From positions 1-8,131 of the forward strand of contig JAHELX010000257.1 of the NCBI GenBank assembly GCA_024643945.1: a stretch of DNA of 8,131 nt, read 5' to 3'. The DNA is from Anaerolineales bacterium (GTDB lineage Bacteria > Chloroflexota > Anaerolineae > 4572-78 > NAK82). The translations under genes were made by a program, and so were the position numbers. Below the pieces are notes generated by a model. It was not told where the DNA came from and made no database searches. It was given only the letters and a program-made list of their open reading frames with translations. Of the stretch, positions 1 to 5,159 are shown piece after piece (the first letter of the stretch is position 1; each line of letters opens with the position of its first letter).

Positions 1-1
1 C

Positions 2-655
2 ATAGAGTATTCCGGTGTGGCGGGTATTGAATTCCCGAAGAAGGGAATTAGTATCCGGGGTGTTAAGAGCGTTCCGCCTGACATTAAGGACCTATCGTCC
101 GTAATCAAAGAAGCTAAGGCATCGAATGCCGATCTCTTTTGCTGTTTTGGCTATCCCGACCAGGTCATGCCTGCTACTGGGACATCAATGGAGCTTGCCT
201 ATAACCCCAAGGCCTGGATAGGCGGCCCCGGAGTCAATTTCGGTTTCTACCATACAACGTTTGGTCCAGCGGTGGAGGGAGTAATGGGTTTTACTTCCTT
301 TAGCCCTAAGCAGTCTGCCGCAGCCAAGGCATTAGCCGATAAACTCTACGCAGGCAAGCCTGAAGAACTCCAAGACTGGTGGGGGCATCCACTCTACTGG
401 GCTGGCCTGGAGATTTGGAAGCAGGCTATCGAGAAGGCTGGAACCCTCGACCAGGATAAGATAAGAGATATCATTGCTACGGAGAAGTTCGATACGGTTC
501 TGGGATCGACCTGGTTTGAGAACGGACTTCTGGCAAAGGAATGTCATACCGGAGAGATTGGCCAGTGGCAAAATGGGATGTTTGAAGTCATCGGGCCGAA
601 AGACCAGGCTACCGCAGAGATGATATATCCCAAGCCGGCGTGGCCAACTCTATAA
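2..655 (+). CDS. Liv-type ABC transporter substrate-binding protein, C-terminal part (5' end outside window)
   Basis: The frame is open from the first bases of the window, so the true start and the secretion signal lie upstream. The 217 visible codons end at a TAA. This would be the periplasmic or lipid-anchored protein that captures solute for the LivHMGF importer encoded just downstream. The visible part fits the second lobe and hinge of a Peripla_BP_6 (type I) binding protein: it ends with the family-typical segment IGQWQNGMFEVIGP followed by a KPAWP tail. Members usually run to about 370-420 residues, so roughly half is missing. The GTG at 17 is an internal valine codon and not the start, since the frame continues upstream of it with no ribosome site. 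The ligand cannot be deduced: the family includes binders of branched-chain amino acids, amides, urea and aromatic acids. The family call rests on the C-terminal motif plus the operon context. Confidence 0.9.
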   Translation: MEYSGVAGIEFPKKGISIRGVKSVPPDIKDLSSVIKEAKASNADLFCCFGYPDQVMPATGTSMELAYNPKAWIGGPGVNFGFYHTTFGPAVEGVMGFTSFSPKQSAAAKALADKLYAGKPEELQDWWGHPLYWAGLEIWKQAIEKAGTLDQDKIRDIIATEKFDTVLGSTWFENGLLAKECHTGEIGQWQNGMFEVIGPKDQATAEMIYPKPAWPTL

Positions 656-743
656 CTCGACTTTGGCAGCGACTTCGACTTCAACACCAAGAGATGAGAT
701 AACAGAACGGGTTGAATGCCGCTGAGTGCCAACCGGGCCTTTG

Positions 744-828
744 CCTGACCAATATGGACTGGTCAGGGTAGGGCGAGTATGCCCTTCGCCCGAACAGGGA
801 CCTTCAAAGCGCCCGTTTTGCGCCTTTG
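744..828 (+). promoter_or_regulatory. Cluster of inverted repeats in the spacer between binding protein and livH
   Basis: The 249-base spacer 656-904 has no convincing gene but holds three inverted repeats in a row. The first is a perfect 8-bp stem, CCTGACCA (744-751) with TGGTCAGG (760-767), loop 8. The second is AGGGC (770-774) with GCCCT (781-785), or alternatively GGGCGA (771-776) with TCGCCC (786-791). The third is CAAAGCGC (805-812) with GCGC-C-TTTG (820-828), one base bulged, followed after a short gap by a T-rich stretch (836-842). Only the last resembles an intrinsic terminator, and weakly. A partial terminator or mRNA-stabilising structure here would raise the binding protein over the permeases, a common pattern in such operons; that role is inferred. 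Confidence 0.4.
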
Positions 829-890
829 TTAGCCCTTTTTCCTTAATCTTTCCCGTGCTGCCAAAGTCGAGTCCATTGATTCCCAAGGCT

Positions 891-896
891 AGGAGG
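891..896 (+). promoter_or_regulatory. Ribosome binding site of livH
   Basis: AGGAGG lies 8 bases before the ATG at 905. It is a full-strength Shine-Dalgarno and fixes the livH start. Confidence 0.8.
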
Positions 897-904
897 CTAT
901 CCTC

Positions 905-1774
905 ATGATTGTGACAATCCTGGACATAGTGATTGCCGGTTTGCTGCTGGGTGGCCTCTATGCATTGATTGCTATGGGGCTCAGCTTGCAGTACGGCGTT
1001 GCCCGGGTGCTGAATATCTCTCATGGCGAGTTTATTATGCTCGGGGCTTTAGCCACCTGGGCATTACACACAGCGTTTGACACTAACCCGCTGGTAGCCC
1101 TTGCCATTTGCGGTCCCGTTGCTTTCATCTTAGGTTTTATCCTTCACAAGACTTTGTTCAAACGCCTTTTAACCTCGTCAGCATCACCAGGTATTTTTGA
1201 GAGTAATTCCATGTTGGCTTCTTTCGGCCTCCTGTTTATCATTCAAAACATAGCTTTAATAGCCTGGGGACCCGAAATAAGGGGGTACTCTTATTTAGCT
1301 GTTCCGGTCGATCTGGCGGGAGCAGTATTTGGCGCCAACCGCCTCGTGACCCTCGGGTTTGCTATCATCATAGGTCTGGCTTTCTACCTCTTTTTAGCCC
1401 GCACTCGCACGGGCAAAGCCATCAGGGCGGCAGCCCAAGACCCGGCCACTGCGGGACTTATGGGGGTAAACATTAACAATGTGCTTGCTTTATGCTTCGG
1501 CTTTGGTGCTGCCATGGCTGGTATCGCCGGCATGCTTATCAGCATGTGCTACCCTGTTCATACAGTGATGGGCCTCGAGTATACCATAATCGCCATTATC
1601 GTGGTTGTCCTGGGTGGATTGGGCAGCATCCCCGGCAGTTTTATCGGAGGCTTCATACTGGGCCTTATAGGCAGCATAGTAACCTATTTTGAGCCAGGAC
1701 TGGCACTGGTTGCCTACTATGCAATCTTCATACTCCTGCTGCTGGTGAGGCCGACAGGTATTATGGGGAAGTAG
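905..1774 (+). CDS. livH: Branched-chain amino acid type ABC transporter permease LivH
   Basis: First inner-membrane permease of the HAAT importer, 289 residues, the usual length for LivH. It is hydrophobic throughout, with about eight likely membrane segments. Family marks are the N-terminal segment GLLLGGLYALIAMGLSLQYG (residues 12-31), the LNISHGEFIMLGA motif (36-48), a cytoplasmic EAA-type coupling loop around RTGKAIRAAAQDPATAGLMG (168-187) that contacts the ATPases, the GGLGSIPGSFIGG stretch (237-249), and the closing RPTGIMG (282-288). The start is ATG with AGGAGG eight bases upstream. livM begins four bases after the stop, so the two permeases, which pair in the complex, are almost certainly cotranslated. 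No damage is seen. Substrate range is not readable from this subunit. Confidence 0.95.
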   Translation: MIVTILDIVIAGLLLGGLYALIAMGLSLQYGVARVLNISHGEFIMLGALATWALHTAFDTNPLVALAICGPVAFILGFILHKTLFKRLLTSSASPGIFESNSMLASFGLLFIIQNIALIAWGPEIRGYSYLAVPVDLAGAVFGANRLVTLGFAIIIGLAFYLFLARTRTGKAIRAAAQDPATAGLMGVNINNVLALCFGFGAAMAGIAGMLISMCYPVHTVMGLEYTIIAIIVVVLGGLGSIPGSFIGGFILGLIGSIVTYFEPGLALVAYYAIFILLLLVRPTGIMGK

Positions 1775-1778
1775 AGAA

Positions 1779-2765
1779 ATGAATATTGCCACATTCACAT
1801 CTAAAAGATCCTTGGTAACAGGGTTAATTATTCCAATCTTGTTAATCCTGCTAGCTACTTCACCCCTCTATGCCTCGGTTTATACACTCATACTAATGAG
1901 CACCATATTCATGTATATCATCCTGACTGTGAGCTGGGTTATTTTTTCCGGTCCTACCGGCTACATCTCACTGGCACCGGCTGCCTTCTTCGGGGTCGGC
2001 TTATATAATTCAGCTATACTGGGGAACGAATTCCCCTTGCTTATCGTTATCGGTATTGGCGGTCTAGCCAGTTTCTGCCTCGCGCTTCTCGTCGGAGCTT
2101 TGACGCTGAGGCTAAAGGGCATATATTTTGCTATATTCACTTTCGGACTCGTTGAACTCATCAAGCATCTTCTCCTGTATTGGGAGATTCATGTAACGGG
2201 CACGCGCGGCAGATTCGTCATTATAGTGGATCCCAGCACTGTTTATTACGTCATGCTCGGCATTCTTGTGATATTACTGCTTGCCGCCTACTTTATCAGA
2301 CGCTCCAGATTCGGGTTAGCCCTGCATAGTATCGGTGAATGCGAGGAAGCCGCGGCTCACATAGGCATAAATGTAACCCTGGTAAAGGTTATCACCTTCG
2401 CCATCAGCGCTTTTTTCATGGGTGCCGCCGGGGCCATCATGGCGACAAGATGGACGTATATTGACCCCTACATCGCCTTCAATCCGCTCTTTTCTTTTAT
2501 GCCGGTTTTAATGGCCATCTTTGGCGGTGTAGGACAACTCTATGGTCCCATCTTAGGCGCGGCTTTTTTCACCTACCTTGAAGAGTTCCTAATAACCAGG
2601 TTTCCCTATTACTATATGCTCATTTTCGGCATTATATTAGTGGTTACCATACTATACCTGCCCAATGGACTTGTCGGGTTGATACAAAAGGGGCGCATCT
2701 ATCAATTAGGGCAGAGACTGGTTTCAGCCGCCTTAAGCGTGAGGAGGCTGAAACCGTCGCGCTAA
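1779..2765 (+). CDS. livM: Branched-chain amino acid type ABC transporter permease LivM
   Basis: Second permease of the importer, 328 residues, normal for LivM. It opens with a hydrophobic N-terminus (residues 13-55), then the family motif SGPTGYISLAPAAFFGVGLY (57-76). Most relatives read SLGHAAF at the centre, so here G-H is replaced by A-P. The coupling loop is RRSRFGLALHSIGECEEAAA (174-193), followed by GGVGQLYGPILGA (249-261) and LPNGLVGL (294-301). About eight to ten membrane segments are likely. The ATG lies four bases after the livH stop, with a weak purine-rich site (GGGGAAG) inside the livH end, which suggests translational coupling. The last 20 or so codons form a basic tail (ending VRRLKPSR) whose DNA contains a strong inverted repeat, described separately. 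Confidence 0.94.
   Translation: MNIATFTSKRSLVTGLIIPILLILLATSPLYASVYTLILMSTIFMYIILTVSWVIFSGPTGYISLAPAAFFGVGLYNSAILGNEFPLLIVIGIGGLASFCLALLVGALTLRLKGIYFAIFTFGLVELIKHLLLYWEIHVTGTRGRFVIIVDPSTVYYVMLGILVILLLAAYFIRRSRFGLALHSIGECEEAAAHIGINVTLVKVITFAISAFFMGAAGAIMATRWTYIDPYIAFNPLFSFMPVLMAIFGGVGQLYGPILGAAFFTYLEEFLITRFPYYYMLIFGIILVVTILYLPNGLVGLIQKGRIYQLGQRLVSAALSVRRLKPSR
2720..2755 (+). repeat. Strong inverted repeat in the 3' end of livM
   Basis: GGTTTCAGCC (2720-2729) is perfectly complementary to GGCTGAAACC (2746-2755). After one G-A mismatch the stem can continue with CCT (2731-2733) and AGG (2742-2744), leaving an 8-base loop. It lies wholly inside the livM coding region, ten bases before the stop, where coding sequence rarely makes such a stem by chance. 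It could be an mRNA-stabilising or attenuating hairpin, or the remnant of a small inserted repeat that now encodes the livM tail. No T-run follows, so it is not an intrinsic terminator. Confidence 0.6.
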
Positions 2766-2814
2766 AAGAACGAAACCTTTCGGGCTTGCTCTCTCAGCCC
2801 GGTACTTCAGCGCC

Positions 2815-2850
2815 GGGTGAAGGGCCTCCTGCCCTTCACCCCCCAGTTTT
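2815..2850 (+). terminator. Terminator-like hairpin between livM and livG
   Basis: GGGTGAAGGGC (2815-2825) pairs perfectly with GCCCTTCACCC (2831-2841) around a 5-base loop, followed by CCCAG and TTTT (2847-2850). The 11-bp GC-rich stem is strong, but the T-run is short and displaced by five bases, so partial termination is more likely than a full stop. It separates the permease pair from the ATPase pair. Upstream, CGGGCT (2781-2786) can pair with AGCCCG (2796-2801), and CCCGG (2798-2802) can pair with CCGGG (2813-2817). The latter pairing would exclude both neighbours, an arrangement that resembles an attenuator. Just downstream, TTGTATG (2849-2855) pairs with CATACAA (2860-2866) around a 4-base loop. 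Confidence 0.5.
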
Positions 2851-2896
2851 GTATGCGCTCATACAAGTGTAGCGTAAAGAAGTTCGGGAGGGCACC

Positions 2897-3616
2897 ATGC
2901 CAATTCTTCAAGGTAAAGCGGTTACCAAGTACTTTGGCGGGTTAGCCGCAGTATGGGACGTAGACTTTCATGTCAACCAGGGTGAAATCGTCGGTCTGAT
3001 TGGTCCCAATGGATCTGGCAAAACCACGCTGTTTAATTTAATATCGGGGGCTCTTGTTCCCAAACCAGGAACCGTACAATTTAAAGCTGAAAACATTACT
3101 GGCTTAAAGCCGCATCAAATCTGTAGGAAGGGCGTGGCAAGAACGTTCCAATCGGTTAAAATTTTCGCCAACATGCCAGTTCTTGAGAATGTACTGTTGG
3201 GCTCGTTATTCGGGACATCAAACAGTGTGTCATCAGCGGATGCTGCCAGAGAAGCTATGGGGTTATTAGAGTTTGTCGGGTTGTCAGCAGTGAGGGCGAC
3301 CCCGGCTAAAGACCTGACCCTGGCTAACCAGAAGCGACTTGAAGTAGCTAGAGCCCTGGCTACCAAGCCGGAACTATTGTTGCTTGATGAGCTGATGGCA
3401 GGATTAAATCCCACCGAGGTAGCACAGACTATGGAATTGGTAACCGGGATTCGGGATAAGGGGATTACCATTTTTATGATCGAGCATGTTATGAAGGCAA
3501 TTATGAGCGTATGCGACCGGATCATGGTGCTCCATCACGGCAAGAAGATTGCTGAAGGAACGCCTCAGGAGATTGCTGCCAGCAAAACAGTGGTTGAGGT
3601 ATACCTAGGAGAGTAG
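2897..3616 (+). CDS. livG: Branched-chain amino acid type ABC transporter ATP-binding protein LivG
   Basis: Cytoplasmic ATPase of the importer, 239 residues. Walker A is GPNGSGKT (residues 36-43), the Q-loop glutamine is Q85 in ARTFQ, Walker B is LLLLDE (160-165) with catalytic E165, and the switch histidine is H197 in IEHVM. The segment AGLNPTE (168-174) after Walker B is typical of LivG rather than LivF. The signature region reads LTLANQKRLEVARALA (140-155), so the canonical LSGGQ is degenerate with no glycine pair. LivG proteins often deviate here, but this one is further off than most. The start is ATG with GGGAGGG (2886-2892) four bases upstream. livF follows after four bases. LivG and LivF should form the heterodimeric ATPase; here LivF keeps a normal signature motif. 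Confidence 0.95.
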   Translation: MPILQGKAVTKYFGGLAAVWDVDFHVNQGEIVGLIGPNGSGKTTLFNLISGALVPKPGTVQFKAENITGLKPHQICRKGVARTFQSVKIFANMPVLENVLLGSLFGTSNSVSSADAAREAMGLLEFVGLSAVRATPAKDLTLANQKRLEVARALATKPELLLLDELMAGLNPTEVAQTMELVTGIRDKGITIFMIEHVMKAIMSVCDRIMVLHHGKKIAEGTPQEIAASKTVVEVYLGE

Positions 3617-3620
3617 GCTT

Positions 3621-4325
3621 ATGCTGGAAGTATGTAATATAAATACTCTTTATGGTAAGGCTCAAGCATTATGGGATGTTTGTTTAGGAATCAATGAGGC
3701 AGAAACAGTCGCCTTAGTTGGTTCAAATGGAGCCGGTAAGACGACACTGCTTAACACTATATCCGGGGTACTGTGTCCGGCTTCAGGTAGTGTGAAGTTC
3801 CTTGGTAGGCGGATAGAGGGTCTACCACCTCACGCCATTGTGGACCTGGGTATTTCTCATGTACCCCAAGGGGGGAGAGTTTTTCCCGACATGACAGTGC
3901 GTGAAAACTTAGAGATGGGTGCGTATCCTTACCACGCATGGAAACAGAAAGAGGAAACATTTGAGCAGGTTTATCAAGTTTTTCCCATGCTGAAGGAAAG
4001 AGAAAGGCAACTAGCTAGAACATTAAGCGGTGGCGAGCGTCAAATGTTAGCCATAGGTCGGGGCTTAATGTCAAGGCCAAGGCTGTGCCTATTTGATGAG
4101 CCCTCATACGGTTTGGCACCGCTATTGGCGGCAGAAATCTTCCGCATCATACAGGGGCTCCACGACCAGGGGATTACCGTCTTACTGATTGAGCAAAATG
4201 TCCGACAAAGTCTGGAGATAGCCGACCGGGCCTACGTGCTGGAAAACGGGCGGATTGCCTTAGAGGGAAATAGTAAAGAGCTTCTACAGGAGGAGCTTAT
4301 CAGAAAAGCCTATTTGGGGTTGTAG
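3621..4325 (+). CDS. livF: Branched-chain amino acid type ABC transporter ATP-binding protein LivF
   Basis: Second cytoplasmic ATPase of the importer, 234 residues, normal LivF length. Walker A is GSNGAGKT (residues 34-41), the Q-loop is VPQGGRVFPDMTVRENL (81-97, Q83), the signature motif is LSGGE (135-139), and Walker B is LCLFDE (155-160) followed by PSYGLAP. The usual switch histidine is replaced by Q192 in IEQNVRQSLEIADRAYVLENG; this EQN variant is a family trait of LivF and not a defect. The ATG is four bases after the livG stop, with AGGAG (3607-3611) inside the end of livG, so the pair is probably translated together. It is the last transporter gene: a 177-base spacer with a MITE-like element follows. 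Confidence 0.96.
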   Translation: MLEVCNINTLYGKAQALWDVCLGINEAETVALVGSNGAGKTTLLNTISGVLCPASGSVKFLGRRIEGLPPHAIVDLGISHVPQGGRVFPDMTVRENLEMGAYPYHAWKQKEETFEQVYQVFPMLKERERQLARTLSGGERQMLAIGRGLMSRPRLCLFDEPSYGLAPLLAAEIFRIIQGLHDQGITVLLIEQNVRQSLEIADRAYVLENGRIALEGNSKELLQEELIRKAYLGL

Positions 4326-4336
4326 CCCAAGCAGTA

Positions 4337-4476
4337 ACAACTCGAGGTTACTACTCAGCCTGAAGGTGCCCGGCACTTCATCGACAGAAATGTACTATGT
4401 CCGGTCCTCTGTCAGACGCCAGATTACGCCTTAAAGGCCGCAAAAGTGCCGGGCACCTGAGTAGTTACAACTCGAG
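4337..4476. mobile_element. MITE-like or paired REP-like element with 10-base flanking direct repeats
   Basis: A perfect direct repeat ACAACTCGAG occurs at 4337-4346 and 4467-4476 and brackets 120 bases. Inside, the ends are imperfect inverted repeats: ACTACTCAG (4350-4358) matches CTGAGTAGT (4457-4465), and the 14-base GGTGCCCGGCACTT (4365-4378) matches AAGTGCCGGGCACC (4444-4457). The left arm has a six-to-seven-base insertion (CCTGAAG) between the two blocks. Each arm also contains a near-palindrome of form GTGCC-N-GGCAC. The 65-base centre (4379-4443) has no coding potential. Short size, terminal inverted repeats and a possible target duplication fit a non-autonomous MITE. The self-complementary arms in opposite orientation also fit a REP doublet of the kind mobilised by IS200-like REP-associated transposases. 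No transposase lies in the window. It sits in the spacer after livF without interrupting any gene. Confidence 0.6.
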
Positions 4477-4484
4477 TACAAAAT

Positions 4485-4492
4485 AAAGGAGG
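4485..4492 (+). promoter_or_regulatory. Ribosome binding site of the redox protein gene
   Basis: AAAGGAGG lies 10 bases before the ATG at 4503 and just outside the right end of the MITE-like element. It is among the strongest ribosome sites in the window, suggesting that this gene is well translated and independent of livF. Confidence 0.8.
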
Positions 4493-4502
4493 CAACTAAG
4501 CT

Positions 4503-5159
4503 ATGGCAGACTATCAGGCCCTCAAGGCAAGAGTGCAAGAACTGGCAGAAAGAGACTGGGATGTGCCAGCCCTTGAGGCCAGAGTTAAAAACCTGGCCGC
4601 GGAGGGGATTCCCAAGAAGACACTGAACCGGGATGAGATTTTGGCCAACAAGCAGCAAATCCTGGATCGCGTTCAGCGGCGGGCCGAGGAATACAACTTT
4701 ATTCTCAAGAATTGTGCCCAGGGCACAGCGCTCGCCCTGATGGAGGAATTTGGTCTGGGCAACATGGAGATCATTAAGGCCTTGACTCCATTTCCTGGCG
4801 TCGGCGGGACCGGCGAGATATGTGGGGGCATAACCGGGAGTCTGATTGCCTTTGGGCTCTATTTTGGCAGTGATGACCGGCTGGATTATGAAGCGGTGAA
4901 TGAGACTATCATGACTGCCCAGAAATTTATGGCCTTTTTCGAAGGCGAAACAGGTCATATGTATTGCGCTGACATCATAGAAAGGGTGATCCTTGGACAT
5001 AGAATAAATCCCGGGGAAAGTGAAGAGGAGATGATGACCTTCGCCAGCGAGAAGGGTTTTGAGAAGTGTGGTCTGCCTCCGGGGATCGGGGTCAGGCTTG
5101 CCGCTGAGATTATTATCGAAAGCTTAGAAGGAAATATTGATGCAATACGGTTACTTTGA
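4503..5159 (+). CDS. C_GCAxxG_C_C-type (C_GCAxxG) putative redox protein
   Basis: A soluble 218-residue protein with exactly four cysteines (C71, C107, C155, C189), matching the C_GCAxxG_C_C family, described as probable redox-active proteins with four conserved cysteines and often found near transporter genes. The core starts at NCAQ (70-73), continues through a glycine-rich TPFPGVGGTGEICGGITGSL (95-114), where CGGITG stands for the family CGAxxG motif, and reaches HMYCADII (152-159). Residues 1-65 are a charged, probably helical N-terminal extension, and residues 166-218 a C-terminal extension, making it longer than the roughly 140-residue core. There is no signal peptide, so it is cytoplasmic. 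The biochemical role of the family is not established; thiol or metal-centre redox chemistry is an inference from the cysteines. The reading frame ends inside the first codons of the next gene. The start is supported by AAAGGAGG ten bases upstream. Confidence 0.85.
   Translation: MADYQALKARVQELAERDWDVPALEARVKNLAAEGIPKKTLNRDEILANKQQILDRVQRRAEEYNFILKNCAQGTALALMEEFGLGNMEIIKALTPFPGVGGTGEICGGITGSLIAFGLYFGSDDRLDYEAVNETIMTAQKFMAFFEGETGHMYCADIIERVILGHRINPGESEEEMMTFASEKGFEKCGLPPGIGVRLAAEIIIESLEGNIDAIRLL
5126..5132 (+). promoter_or_regulatory. Ribosome binding site of the GH94 gene, inside the preceding gene
   Basis: AGAAGGA lies seven bases before the ATG at 5140. It supports that ATG over the in-frame TTG at 5137, which would sit too close to the site. 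The site lies within the coding region of the redox protein, as expected for coupled translation. Confidence 0.6.

Noticed and set aside
17..19. GTG at 17 as start of the binding protein
   Set aside because: The same frame is open back to position 2, no ribosome site precedes it, and the protein would lack its first lobe and signal peptide.
726..908. Small GTG-started frame of 60 codons ending at the livH start
   Set aside because: There is no ribosome site, no recognisable domain, proline- and serine-rich random composition, and it overlaps the inverted repeats of the spacer. The 4-base overlap with livH alone is not enough.
2849..2880. Possible promoter for livG after the hairpin
   Set aside because: TTGTAT could pass as a -35 box, but no acceptable -10 box lies 16-18 bases downstream, and the TTGTAT is part of a small hairpin.
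4477..4482. TACAAA as a -10 box brought in by the MITE-like element for the redox gene
   Set aside because: No -35-like hexamer is found at the right distance; CACCTG is not a match.
4431..5000. Open frame of 189 codons on the - strand over the redox gene and MITE-like element
   Set aside because: It is antisense to a gene with a strong ribosome site and a recognised cysteine motif, and its translation matches no family I recognise.
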